Made by a program: the position numbers and the translations under genes. From positions 124,001 through 188,000 of the forward strand of contig NZ_AQRC01000002.1 of NCBI RefSeq assembly GCF_000737065.1: a stretch of DNA of 64,000 nucleotides, given 5' to 3'. A model generated the notes under the pieces. That model had not been told where the DNA came from. It was given only the letters and a program-made list of their open reading frames with translations, and made no database searches. The stretch's first letter is position 1, and every line of letters begins with the position of its first letter. Source of the stretch: Thioclava atlantica (lineage in GTDB: Bacteria > Pseudomonadota > Alphaproteobacteria > Rhodobacterales > Rhodobacteraceae). Positions 27,714-38,364 of this stretch are shown here, one piece after another.

Positions 27714-28440
27714 CGGCGGCGAGCTCCTCGCGGATGCGCTCGAAATCGGCGCGGAAATGGTTGCGCACGATCGCGGTGGGCGCGTCGAGCTCGAGCCCCG
27801 CGATCAGGTCGGTATCGGGCGTCACCGCGATCTCGACCTCGCGCCCGAGCACCTCGGAGAGCCGTGCGCGGATCCGGGCGGTTTCCTCCTCGGTGGGTGC
27901 GCGCGCGGCGCGCAATGACAACGGACCCGCCTCCCCCATGCTGCTCCGCACCGTCTCGGGCAACGCGGCGACGGCCTCGGCCAGCCCCTCGATGAACCCC
28001 CCGATGCGCGCGCTCTCGGGCAACCGCGCGAGCAGACGCCCGGCCATGTCGATGGCGAGTGCGCCCGCCTGCCGGGCCATGTCCTGCGCCTCGGCCTGCC
28101 GCATCTGATCGAGCTCTGCGCGCGTCTCGGCGCGGGTTTTCTCGAGCGCGGTCTGCGTGTCGGCGAGTAGGCGTTTCTTCTCGCGCTCGGCCTCGGCACG
28201 GGCCTGCGCGAGCTGCTCGGCATGCTGCTGCTGGATCGTCTCGGCTTCCGCCCTGGCGGCATCGCGCGCCGCGCGGGCCTCGGCTTGCGCAGCCTGCGCC
28301 GCGTCGAGCGCTGCATGGGCCGCGTCCTGGCGTTCGGAGATGATCCGCGCGACGGGGCGGAACAGGAACCGCGCCAGAATCCACAGCAGGACCACGACGT
28401 TGATCGTCTGCAGCGCCAATGTCCACCAGTCGAAATTCAT
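27706..28440 (-). CDS. atpF: N-type ATPase b subunit with delta-like C-terminal extension
   Basis: This 244-residue protein is about 80 residues longer than a usual b subunit. It has one N-terminal membrane helix (about residues 8-30), an Ala/Glu/Arg-rich right-handed coiled coil (about 35-130) and a C-terminal segment (about 175-242) resembling the end of the F1 delta/OSCP subunit ([18 protein letters not shown]...DLIAGLEL...DFERIREEL). The operon has no separate delta gene, so this tail may replace it. That interpretation is inference. It belongs to the group annotated as alternate F1F0 ATPase subunit B. Confidence 0.88.
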   Translation of the reverse strand: MNFDWWTLALQTINVVVLLWILARFLFRPVARIISERQDAAHAALDAAQAAQAEARAARDAARAEAETIQQQHAEQLAQARAEAEREKKRLLADTQTALEKTRAETRAELDQMRQAEAQDMARQAGALAIDMAGRLLARLPESARIGGFIEGLAEAVAALPETVRSSMGEAGPLSLRAARAPTEEETARIRARLSEVLGREVEIAVTPDTDLIAGLELDAPTAIVRNHFRADFERIREELAADE

Positions 28441-28456
28441 GCCGCGCGCGCTCCGC

Positions 28457-28705
28457 TCAGACGAAGGGATTGGCGAAGAGCACGAGCAGCGCGATGACCA
28501 GCGTGTAGATCGCCATCGTCTCGATCATCGCGAGGCCGACGAAAAGCGTCCGGCTGAGCGTGCCTGCGGCCTCGGGCTGGCGTGCGATCGCGTCCATCGC
28601 GGCGGCGACCGCGCGGCCCTCGGCAAGCGCCGGGCCGATCGCGCCGAAGCTCACGGCGATCGCCGCGGCCAGGATCGAGACGATCTGGATGAGGTTGTCG
28701 GTCAT
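28457..28705 (-). CDS. atpE: N-type ATPase c subunit (rotor ring)
   Basis: This 82-residue double-helix hairpin forms the rotor ring of Fo. The polar loop RQPEAAG (residues 42-48) contacts the central stalk. The ion site is built from Glu29 in the first helix and Glu62-Thr63 plus Tyr67 in the second. From memory these align with Gln32, Glu65, Ser66 and Tyr70 of the Na+-binding Ilyobacter c subunit. Two carboxylates per hairpin are typical of N-ATPases. Whether the ion is Na+ or H+ cannot be settled from sequence. The ATG overlaps the atpB stop. Confidence 0.93.
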   Translation of the reverse strand: MTDNLIQIVSILAAAIAVSFGAIGPALAEGRAVAAAMDAIARQPEAAGTLSRTLFVGLAMIETMAIYTLVIALLVLFANPFV

Positions 28706-29400
28706 GGGACGGTGTCCTCCTTCTTGGGTCGTTCGGGTCGCGGGGCATCTCCGACCGCGGCCCCGATGAAGACGGTCGCGAGGACCGCGAAGATATAGGC
28801 CTGCACGGCCCCGGTGAGCAGATCGAGCGCCATCAGCGGGATCGGCACGAACAGCCCCGCGAGCGACAGGATGATGCCGACGACGAACACCCCGCTCATG
28901 ATGTTGCCGAACAGGCGCACGATCAGCGAGAAGGTCCGGGTGATCTGCTCGACGATATTGAGCGGGATCATCACCCAGCTGGGCTCCGCGAAGGTCGCGA
29001 GATAGCCCTTGATCCCCCGCGTCGCGATGCCGAAGCCGATCGTGGCGGCGAAGACCACGAGAGCGAGCGCCGCGTCGGTCTCGAGATGCGCGGTCGGCGG
29101 CTCCACCCCGGGGATCAGCGAGGACCAGTTCGCCACCAGCACGAAAAGGAAGATCGTGCCCACCAGCGGGCGGAACGGGGCGGGTTCGCGGTTCATCGTC
29201 TCGCGCACCTGCGCGTCGATCGTGGAGACGAAAAGCTCGAGCACGGTCTGGGTCTTGCCGGGGCGCAGCGAGAGCTTGCGCGTCGAAACGAGCGCGAAGA
29301 GGCTCAGCACCGCGATCAGCCCCCATGTGACGACGACGGGCGCGGTGATCGGCACCGGGCCGAGATGAAAGAGCGGCGCGAGCGAGAGCGGGTTGTCCAT
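28702..29400 (-). CDS. atpB: N-type ATPase a subunit
   Basis: This 232-residue membrane stator subunit supplies the ion half-channels. The essential arginine lies in the block TFSLIVRLFGNIMSG (near residue 165), and the last helix has LTGAVQAYIFAVLATVFIG. It is shorter than housekeeping AtpB. The start shares one base with the atpR stop, and it overlaps atpE by four bases. Confidence 0.93.
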   Translation of the reverse strand: MDNPLSLAPLFHLGPVPITAPVVVTWGLIAVLSLFALVSTRKLSLRPGKTQTVLELFVSTIDAQVRETMNREPAPFRPLVGTIFLFVLVANWSSLIPGVEPPTAHLETDAALALVVFAATIGFGIATRGIKGYLATFAEPSWVMIPLNIVEQITRTFSLIVRLFGNIMSGVFVVGIILSLAGLFVPIPLMALDLLTGAVQAYIFAVLATVFIGAAVGDAPRPERPKKEDTVP

Positions 29401-29672
29401 CACGCCTGCCCTTTCGTGAAGCGCAGCACCACGACGCGCGCCAGGATCAGCCCGAGCGCGGCGGCGAGGAGCGGCAGCGCCCCTTCGCGGGCGAGCCAGA
29501 CCATCACCACCACCAAAAGCGCCAGCCGCGCCAGTTGCAGCGCGATCGCCAGCCCGACCCCGCGCCCGCCGAGATAGAGATCGCTCACCCGCTTGAGCGA
29601 GCCGAAATGAAAGAGCCCGAGAATGAACCCCAGCACGAGGGCGAGCGCGAAGAGAAGGACGGGCGAAGTCAT
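29400..29672 (-). CDS. atpR: N-ATPase accessory membrane protein AtpR
   Basis: This 90-residue protein has three predicted membrane helices, with arginines placed within or next to them (for example LQLARLALLVVVMVW). Its position between atpQ and atpB and its size identify it as AtpR of N-ATPases, thought to help assemble the c-ring. The ATG at 29670-29672 overlaps the atpQ stop by four bases. Confidence 0.85.
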   Translation of the reverse strand: MTSPVLLFALALVLGFILGLFHFGSLKRVSDLYLGGRGVGLAIALQLARLALLVVVMVWLAREGALPLLAAALGLILARVVVLRFTKGQA

Positions 29673-29949
29673 TGTCGGTGCATCCATTTCCATGCGGCGT
29701 GAAACCCGATCGCCGCCCCGATGAAGATCGCGGGCGCGGTGAAGAACACGCCGGTTCCGAAGTGACGGTCGGCAAGACGGCCCAGCACGATCCCCAGAAG
29801 GATCGGGGTCACGATCGCCCAGCCGAGAATGCCGATCTGCCCGAGCCGCGACCCGAGCGAGGGTTCGGGCACGTCCTGCCCAAGTCGCGCGCGCTCGACC
29901 GCGCGGCGCGCGGCCTCCTCGACATCGGCGTGATCGCGGCGCGGCTCGC

Positions 29950-29953
<4 letters not shown>
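29669..29953 (-). CDS. atpQ: N-ATPase accessory membrane protein AtpQ (AtpI-like)
   Basis: This 94-residue protein has a charged N-terminal third and two C-terminal membrane helices (ILGWAIVTPILLGIVLGRLA and FFTAPAIFIGAAIGFHAAW). The AtpI/F0F1-assembly family layout and its place in the operon give the name AtpQ. It is coupled by four-base overlaps to atpC upstream and atpR downstream. Confidence 0.85.
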
Positions 29954-31868
<1,915 letters not shown>

Positions 31869-31892
31869 CTATAGGAACTCGGGACGCTTCCT

Positions 31893-31909
31893 CACACGAT
31901 CTGTGTCAA
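31893..31909. promoter_or_regulatory. Possible control site upstream of the N-ATPase operon
   Basis: Reading leftwards, TTGACA (31909-31904) overlaps a short dyad CACA-N5-TGTG (31893-31905), about 60-75 bp before the atpD GTG. TTGACA matches a sigma-70 -35 box, but no -10 box is found at proper spacing. It could be an activator-dependent promoter. Confidence 0.3.
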
Positions 31910-31988
31910 AACCGATCGGCGCGGATGCAGGGGCCACATGCCGCACCGGATCGCGGCCAAGGCGCGCCCTGGCCGCATGAGACGGGGT

Positions 31989-33050
31989 TTAACGGGCGGC
32001 GGATTGCGCCAGCAGCTCGCCCGCCAGGTGATCCGCGGCGGCGAGCGCGCCTTCCATGTACCCGCCCATCTCGGGGGCGAGTTCGGTCACCGCGAAGCGG
32101 ATCCGCCCCTCGTGAAGCCCGCGCAGCGCCTCGGGGAGCCCGTATTCCGGATGGGTGCGCGGCGGATCGAGATCGAGTTCACTCGCGGTTTCGGGCTCTT
32201 GCGCCCAGTCCTGCAATCGGGTGGCAACCGGTGCGAGCGCCTGCGGCCCGAAGATCCGCCCGAGCTGGGCGAGCGCCGCCTGCTCGACCTCGGCGGCATG
32301 CCCGGCCCGGACCCGCGCAGGCAGGCCCAGGAAGCCGAACAGCGCCGCAGGGGTCCCTTCGGGGCCAGATGCGTCGTGGATTTCCATCAGTGGCCCGCGC
32401 CGGCTCATCGCATCGCCCGAAAGTCCCTCCTCGCGCCAGAACGGGCGGTCATAGACGGCAACGAATTTCGCGTGCCCCGCCATCCAGGTCGGGATCGCGG
32501 CGAGGGCATCGAGTTGCCCGGGCGCGAGCGCGGGGTCGAAGGCGAGCCCCCGCGCCACGCGCGGCGGCAATGCGAAAACGACCGTCTCGGCGGTGCAGCG
32601 CGTGCCATCGGCAAGCGTCACCGACCCCTCCGCGCCGACCCGCCTCACCGGCGCGGAGAGGTGCAAGGACCGGGCCGGAAGATCGGCCACCAGCGCCTCG
32701 ACGAGCCGCACCATCCCGCCCGCGACCCGCAGCGAGCCCTCCATCGAGGCATATCCCATGCCGCGATGCACGGTGCCGCGCTCGTCCTCGAATACCAGCG
32801 CGCCGGTGGCATATTGCTCGAAGACCTCGAGCCCGCAGGCCTCGGCAAGCGCGGCGATGCGCGGCTGCCCGGGCCAGAACCAGGACGGGCCGAGATCGAC
32901 GCGGCCGCCCTGTGCATCGAGCGCGGCGATGCGCCCGCCGAAACGCTCCCGCGCCTCGAAAAGCTCGAACGCCACCCCCGCGCGATGCAGATGCCGGGCA
33001 AGCGCCAGCCCCGCCAGCCCGCCGCCGACGATCGCCACCCCGGTCTTCAT
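31989..33050 (-). CDS. FAD-dependent amine oxidase / flavin monooxygenase-like protein
   Basis: This 353-residue flavoprotein begins with a dinucleotide-binding loop (VAIVGGGLAGLALARHL) and the second flavin motif (GGRIAALDAQGGRVDLGPSWF, residues 38-58), as in flavin amine oxidases. The C-terminal flavin block ELAPEMGGYMEGALAAADHLAGEL is present. There is no signal peptide. The substrate is unknown. It lies 33 bp after the ChrR-like cupin gene in the same direction, so the two may form one transcript. Confidence 0.8.
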   Translation of the reverse strand: MKTGVAIVGGGLAGLALARHLHRAGVAFELFEARERFGGRIAALDAQGGRVDLGPSWFWPGQPRIAALAEACGLEVFEQYATGALVFEDERGTVHRGMGYASMEGSLRVAGGMVRLVEALVADLPARSLHLSAPVRRVGAEGSVTLADGTRCTAETVVFALPPRVARGLAFDPALAPGQLDALAAIPTWMAGHAKFVAVYDRPFWREEGLSGDAMSRRGPLMEIHDASGPEGTPAALFGFLGLPARVRAGHAAEVEQAALAQLGRIFGPQALAPVATRLQDWAQEPETASELDLDPPRTHPEYGLPEALRGLHEGRIRFAVTELAPEMGGYMEGALAAADHLAGELLAQSAAR

Positions 33051-33083
33051 CGCGTCTCGCCCCGCCCTGCCCCGGGCGCGCCC

Positions 33084-33752
33084 TCAAACATCGGGAGCCG
33101 CGACGAAACGAAGATGGCCGGTCTTCATCCAGAGCTTCGCGCCCTCGGCCCCGGCCCGCGCCTCGAGCGCAATTCCCTCGGGCAGGCGCAGCCACGAGCC
33201 CTCGCGCAGCACGTCCTCGCCCTCGCTCAGACTGCCCGCCAGCACCAGCAATTCGATCCCGCCGGGCGCGTCGTGCGAAAGCTCGGCCTCCGGCGCGATC
33301 TCGAAATAGCTGACGGTCTCGCGCGCATCGCGGTGCAGTTCGGCGCGTTCCACCCCCTGCGCATCCGGCCCGAGCCCGTCGGTGACCGCCTTGCTGAACT
33401 GGTTGCGGTCATCGGGCTCGAACTGCCAGAGCTTCACGAAGATCGTGCAGCCCCCGTCCGAGCCGGGCGTGTGCCGCGTCGTGGGCGGGTTTCGCACATA
33501 GCTGCCCGCCGGGTAATCGCCATGCTCGTCCTGAAACACGCCCTCGAGCACGAGGAATTCCTCGCCGCCGCCATGGGTATGGGCCGAGAAGCTGTGCCCC
33601 GGCGCGAAGCGCACGATGCTCGTCGCGCGCGCCACCTCCCCGCCGATCCGGTCGAGCATCCGGCGCTCCACCCCCGCCGAGGGTGAGGCCTGCCAGTCGA
33701 GCTCGTCGGTATGAACGAGAACGCGTTGCGAAAAATCGGTATTGAGTTCCAT
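33084..33752 (-). CDS. ChrR-like cupin protein without zinc anti-sigma domain
   Basis: This 222-residue protein contains two cupin-like halves. The first has the metal-binding pattern [17 protein letters not shown] followed by [19 protein letters not shown], typical of the ChrR cupin. Unlike R. sphaeroides ChrR, it lacks the N-terminal zinc-binding anti-sigma module, and no ECF sigma gene is next to it. It may sense or handle an oxidised small molecule with the adjacent flavoprotein. The ATG at 33750-33752 is preferred over one four codons upstream. Confidence 0.7.
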   Translation of the reverse strand: MELNTDFSQRVLVHTDELDWQASPSAGVERRMLDRIGGEVARATSIVRFAPGHSFSAHTHGGGEEFLVLEGVFQDEHGDYPAGSYVRNPPTTRHTPGSDGGCTIFVKLWQFEPDDRNQFSKAVTDGLGPDAQGVERAELHRDARETVSYFEIAPEAELSHDAPGGIELLVLAGSLSEGEDVLREGSWLRLPEGIALEARAGAEGAKLWMKTGHLRFVAAPDV

Positions 33753-33888
33753 CTTCCACCCCATCGCGGTTGGGTTCTGGAACTATGCCTCCGGCCGCCG
33801 AAATCAACCGCAGTGGCCCGGATTGAGGATTGCGCGAGAGCCGGATGCGCGGCCATACTTCACCATCCCTTTCGTCAGGAGCCGTTCC

Positions 33889-34161
33889 ATGTCGCATCGA
33901 CCCGCAGCTCTCCTTCTGCTCAGCTTCCTCCTGTTTCCCGCCGCGGCCTGCACCGCGGAGGAGCCCGCGGGCGAAGCGGTCTGGTCCAACGCCTGTTCGG
34001 GCTGCCATGCCGACACGGCCGAGATCCGCGAGGCGATCCCGAAAGCGGATGACGAGAACGGGCGCGCGAAGCTCGAAACCTTCCTCACCCGCCACCATGC
34101 CCCCGACGAGGCCGACCGGGCGGCGGTGATCGACTGGCTGATCGCTCAGACGAACCCGTAA
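33889..34161 (+). CDS. Small exported c-type cytochrome
   Basis: This 90-residue protein has a signal sequence ending ...FPAAAC, which could be a lipobox variant, and one haem motif (CSGCH, near residue 37). No methionine follows the haem motif; the paired His in FLTRHHAPDEAD is the best axial ligand. It resembles haem domains of diheme cytochromes and small electron carriers. The ATG follows CAGGAG. Its stop overlaps by 16 bases the end of a convergent ferric-reductase-like gene. Confidence 0.75.
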   Translation: MSHRPAALLLLSFLLFPAAACTAEEPAGEAVWSNACSGCHADTAEIREAIPKADDENGRAKLETFLTRHHAPDEADRAAVIDWLIAQTNP

Positions 34162-35573
34162 CCCGCGATCAGGGCCAGCAGCGCCGCCCAGAGCCCGGCA
34201 TAAGCGAACAGCCTGCGCCGATCCTTGCGGCACATGCATTTCGCCGAATAGCTGAACCGTTCGTATTCGATCCGCCCCATCGGCACCCCGAGCCCCATCA
34301 GCGTGTCGGCGGCGAAGGTCATCATCGGGCCCGGGCCGCAGATCATCACCTCGCATGCGGCCGGATCGAGCCCGTCGAGCAACTCCGCCAGATAGGCCTC
34401 GGTGAGCGGTCCCTTGCGGAACGCCTCCCCCTCCCCGGCGCGATCCGAGATCAGCATCGGCGTGATCCCGAGCCGCGCGCAGGCGGGTTCGTACATCTCA
34501 GGCGGCACCATCGCCTCGGCGCTGCGCGCGGCATAGGCGAAGCGGATCTCGCGCCCCGAACCGTTCTGCGCCGCATCGCGCAGGATCGACAGGATCGGCG
34601 CGATCCCGACCCCGCCCGCGATCAGCAGGAGCGGCCCTTCCCGGCGCGGAACGAAACTGCCATGCGGCGCATCGAGCGAAACCGGCGTGCCCGGCGCGAC
34701 ACTCCCGATCCGGCGGGTGAAATCGCCCACCTCCTGGATCAGCAAGGTCAGGCGCGGCTCGCCCGGGGCGGAGGCGATCGAGAAGGGATGGTCCTGCAGC
34801 GGCAGGCTTCTCGCACCGAAGGCGATCCAGGCGAACTGGCCGGGTTCGAAGCTCAGCGGCGCATCTGGCGGCGGCGCGAGGTCGAGCTTCCACAGCCGCT
34901 CGGCCACCTTCCCGATCTCGGCGACGCGCCATCCCTGCTGGGCCGGGCGGGTCAGGCGGCGGGCATAGACCGAAAGCGCGGGCACGGTGACCGCGATCGC
35001 GAAGAGCAGCCACAGCCAGCCCGCCAGCCCCCAGCCGCCCTCGTCGAGAATATGCCAGACCATCGTGCCCACGAGGCCGAGCGCCGATAGCCCGTGGCTC
35101 GCGCGCCAGATCTCGTAGCGCACGGGCAGCCGGTCGCGAAAAAGCGCGAGCAGCACGAGGATCACGAGCAGGATCAATGCGATGCGGGCATCCCAGAGAT
35201 TGCCGCCGGTCAGGAAGAACTCGATCCGGCGGTAGATCCGTCCCGGACGCTCGGCATCGGGCGGGCCGATCAGGAAGACCACATGGGCGAGCGCGAGGAT
35301 CAGCGCGACGGGCGCGGCCCATTTGTGAAAGGCCATCGTGACGTCGATCCCGATCCGCCCCGAGATCGCCTCGAACCGCCCGCTCGAGACCATCTGCAAC
35401 AGGATCATCGCCCCCGCGACCATCCCCGTCCCGGCCGCGATCTGGACGAACCAGCGCGCATGGCTGGCACCGGTCGCATAGGCCAGAAGCATCGGCCCGG
35501 CCGAGAGCAGCAGATAGATCAGCGCGAGAAGCGGCGAAGGAAGCCCGCGCGGTTTTCGGGAAGTCTTGGCCAT
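34146..35573 (-). CDS. Ferric-reductase-like transmembrane flavocytochrome
   Basis: This 475-residue membrane protein moves electrons from NAD(P)H via FAD to haem across the inner membrane. The N-terminal half is a ferric_reduct-type helix bundle with His residues in FHKWAAPVALILALAH and HGLSALGLVGTMVWH. The C-terminal half has an FAD motif (LPLQDHPFSIASAPG) and an NAD motif (LLLIAGGVGIAPILSIL, then MICGPGPMM). A final membrane helix after a CMC motif (residues about 448-475) is unusual. The ATG at 35571-35573 has TGGAG upstream. The acceptor may be the convergent small cytochrome, which is speculation. Confidence 0.8.
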   Translation of the reverse strand: MAKTSRKPRGLPSPLLALIYLLLSAGPMLLAYATGASHARWFVQIAAGTGMVAGAMILLQMVSSGRFEAISGRIGIDVTMAFHKWAAPVALILALAHVVFLIGPPDAERPGRIYRRIEFFLTGGNLWDARIALILLVILVLLALFRDRLPVRYEIWRASHGLSALGLVGTMVWHILDEGGWGLAGWLWLLFAIAVTVPALSVYARRLTRPAQQGWRVAEIGKVAERLWKLDLAPPPDAPLSFEPGQFAWIAFGARSLPLQDHPFSIASAPGEPRLTLLIQEVGDFTRRIGSVAPGTPVSLDAPHGSFVPRREGPLLLIAGGVGIAPILSILRDAAQNGSGREIRFAYAARSAEAMVPPEMYEPACARLGITPMLISDRAGEGEAFRKGPLTEAYLAELLDGLDPAACEVMICGPGPMMTFAADTLMGLGVPMGRIEYERFSYSAKCMCRKDRRRLFAYAGLWAALLALIAGYGFV

Positions 35574-35718
35574 AAGATGCACTCCAGATTCACGCACATC
35601 CTAAGGGCCGACGACCCGCGCGCCTTGACACGGATCATGGTCGGACGCCCACCGATACATGCCGGTGGACGCCCGCATTTTTCCGCGGCACGCGCCCCGC
35701 TCCGGCGGGGCATACGGA

Positions 35719-37158
35719 TCAGCTCTCGCGCGCGAGCCGCATCGGGACGAGAAGAGGCGTCGCGATCACCACTGCCGCGACGAGGCTCGCATAGGTGATC
35801 GAACCGAGGATCGCCGAACGATAGGCGGCCTGATCGCCCGCCTGCGCGCCCCCGAGAATGGCGAAGAAGATGCCCCCCATGATCGCCACCCCGAAGGCGA
35901 TCCCGATCTGGCGGATCGCCTGCACCGCACCCGAGGCCGAGCCGCTGTCGTTCTTGTCCGCCGCCGAGAGCGCGACCTGGAACAGCGGCGAGACGGTATT
36001 GCCAAGCCCGAAGCCGCCGAAGAAGAACCAAGGCGCCATCCGCATCCACGAGATCTGATCGCCCATTCCGGTCACCGCCCAGGCCTGCCCGAGGTAACCA
36101 GCCGCCAGCAGCACCCCGCCACCGAGCACGCGCCAGCGGATCCAGCGCGCGCCGAACCAACCGGTCACCGCCGAGGCCGCAAGCACGCCGAGCGGGAACG
36201 GCGTCGTCGTCAGCCCCGATTGGAGCGGGCTCAGCCCGTATCCCGCCTGAAGATAAAGCGCGACGGTGAAGAAATAGCTGGGCACAGCGGAGAACAGGAC
36301 CGCATTGAGCACGCTTCCGGTCAGGAACGGGCCGGACCGCGCGAGCCGCATCGGCAGCAATTGCGGTGCCCCGCGCTCCTCCTGGCGCAACTGCCAGCGA
36401 AGGAACAGCCAACCGAGCGGCACGGCCGCGATCACCATCGGCCACATCCACGGTTGCCAGCCGATCGAGGGCGCCTCGACCAGCGGCACGAGCACCGCGA
36501 GCATCGCGAGCGCCGCCAGCGCGATCCCGACATAGTCGATCCCGAGCTTGCGGTTGCCCCCGGCGCGCGGCAGCAGCGTCATCGCGCCGGTGAAGGCGAG
36601 AATGCCGACGGGGATGTTCACCAGGAAGATCGGCCGCCAGGTCAGCCCGTAGATATCCGCATTGATCAGCACCCCGCCGAGGATCGGGCCGGTGACCGAG
36701 GCCAGGCCCGCAGTCAGCGCGAACAGCCCGAAGGCCGAGCCGCGCTGCTCGGGCGGAAAGAGCGCGGGCACGAGGGCGAGCGTCTGCGGCGTCATGATCG
36801 CGGCGCCGATCCCCTGCACCACCCGCGCCGCGACGAGGACGTCGATCCCCGGCGCGAGGCCGCAGACGAGCGAGGCCAGCGTGAAGACCACGATCCCGGT
36901 CGCGAAGAGCCGCCTGCGGCCGAACAGGTCCCCCATCCGGCCCGCGGGCAGCAACAGGAGCGCGAAGGAGAAGGTATACCCCGCGACGATCCACTCGATG
37001 AGGTTCGGCGGCGCGGCGAGTTCGGACTGCATCGAGGGCATCGCGACATTCACGATCGTGATGTCGATCAGGTTCATGAAATTCGCCGTAAGGAGAACGG
37101 CCACGGCCGCCCACTTGTTGACGGAAGGCGCGCTTTCGGCGGTGGTCACATGGGTCAT
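35719..37158 (-). CDS. MFS multidrug exporter (DHA2/EmrB-QacA family)
   Basis: This 479-residue protein has about 14 membrane helices. The first block (LLTANFMNLIDITIVNVAMPSMQ) contains motif D1, and GRMGDLFGRRRLFATG near residue 82 is MFS motif A. Motif C (LTAGLASVTGPILGGVLI) marks a drug/proton antiporter. The closest family is DHA2 (EmrB, QacA). It is divergent from a DMT-type exporter across 233 bp in which I see no clear operator. No membrane-fusion partner gene is adjacent. Confidence 0.9.
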   Translation of the reverse strand: MTHVTTAESAPSVNKWAAVAVLLTANFMNLIDITIVNVAMPSMQSELAAPPNLIEWIVAGYTFSFALLLLPAGRMGDLFGRRRLFATGIVVFTLASLVCGLAPGIDVLVAARVVQGIGAAIMTPQTLALVPALFPPEQRGSAFGLFALTAGLASVTGPILGGVLINADIYGLTWRPIFLVNIPVGILAFTGAMTLLPRAGGNRKLGIDYVGIALAALAMLAVLVPLVEAPSIGWQPWMWPMVIAAVPLGWLFLRWQLRQEERGAPQLLPMRLARSGPFLTGSVLNAVLFSAVPSYFFTVALYLQAGYGLSPLQSGLTTTPFPLGVLAASAVTGWFGARWIRWRVLGGGVLLAAGYLGQAWAVTGMGDQISWMRMAPWFFFGGFGLGNTVSPLFQVALSAADKNDSGSASGAVQAIRQIGIAFGVAIMGGIFFAILGGAQAGDQAAYRSAILGSITYASLVAAVVIATPLLVPMRLARES

Positions 37159-37391
37159 CTGGAGGTCCTGCTCGGGTGTCCCGATCAGTTAGCGGGCGCG
37201 TCGCGGGGGTCAATTCGTCCACCGCACGGGGGGATGTGCGCCAACACGCAACTCATTTCCGCGCGGACGGTGCGGGCACCGGTCCACCCCGTTCGGGCGA
37301 AGGCGAAGCGCAGACCCCGAACCAGAGCGGCTTGGAATGCGGCGGCCTGCGCGCTAGAGATCGCAGGGGCAGCCTTCACTCGGGACCGATC

Positions 37392-38330
37392 ATGACGCGA
37401 CACCCCAGTTTCGGGATATTTCTGGCGCTCTTCGGGGCGCTCGCGATTTCGCCGGATACGCTCTTGATGCGCTGGTCGCAGATGAGCGGCGCGCAGATGA
37501 TCGCCTGGCGCGGCCTGCTGATGGGGACGATGCTGCTATCTGCGTGGCTCGTCTTTCGGCGCGGCCATCTGCACCGCGACCTGCGCCTGGTCGCCACCGG
37601 CGCCGGGATTCTTGTGGTATTCTGCCAATTCGCCAATGCCTCGCTTTTCGCGGTGGGGATCGCCGCGGCGCCCGTTTCGGTGGTGCTCTTCAGCGTCTCG
37701 ACGGTTCCCGTCTTCGCCGCGCTCCTGTCGCGGATCTTCCTCAAGGAGCCCAGCCACTGGTCGACCTGGGCCGCGATCGCGGCGGTGCTGGGCGGGATCG
37801 GGCTTGCGGTCTTCGGCAAGACGCCGGGGATGGCGGTCGGCACGCCCATCCTCGGGGCCGCGGCGGGGCTCGGGGTCGCGCTGAGCCTCGCGCTCACCTT
37901 CGTCACCATCCGCCGCACCCCGGATCTGCCGATCCTCTTGGCGGTGGGCTGCGGCGCGGTGCTGGCCGGAGCGGCGGCGCTGATCCGGACCGGCCCCGAG
38001 ACGATGTTCGACGGCCGGATCTGGGCGATCGCGCTGGCGGGCGGGCTGGTGCTGCCGGTCTCGTTCTTCTCGCTCTCCTTCGCCTCGCGCCATACCCCGG
38101 CGTCGAATGTGAGCCTGGTGATGCTGCTCGAAACGATCCTCGGGCCGATCTGGGTCTGGGCGGGAACCGGCGAGGCCCCGACCCCGGCGATGCTCACGGG
38201 CGGCGCGATCGTCATTGCCAGCCTGATGCTCTACCTGTGGCATTCGGAACGCCGAAAGGCGAGCCACCTCACTCGCGCCGGCACGCTTCCTTTGGAGGGT
38301 AGCGAGACGGCACCCCAGGGCGGAAAATAA
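37392..38330 (+). CDS. EamA/DMT-family exporter
   Basis: This 312-residue inner-membrane protein has ten predicted helices in two EamA repeats (first from about residue 8, second from about 155) and a hydrophilic 30-residue tail. Proteins of this group export metabolites or amino acids. No ribosome site stronger than GGGA precedes the ATG. The substrate is unknown. A chemoreceptor gene converges with it. Confidence 0.85.
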   Translation: MTRHPSFGIFLALFGALAISPDTLLMRWSQMSGAQMIAWRGLLMGTMLLSAWLVFRRGHLHRDLRLVATGAGILVVFCQFANASLFAVGIAAAPVSVVLFSVSTVPVFAALLSRIFLKEPSHWSTWAAIAAVLGGIGLAVFGKTPGMAVGTPILGAAAGLGVALSLALTFVTIRRTPDLPILLAVGCGAVLAGAAALIRTGPETMFDGRIWAIALAGGLVLPVSFFSLSFASRHTPASNVSLVMLLETILGPIWVWAGTGEAPTPAMLTGGAIVIASLMLYLWHSERRKASHLTRAGTLPLEGSETAPQGGK

Positions 38331-38364
38331 GGTCTGGCCACCGGCGGCAGATCCCAGCTCCCGG

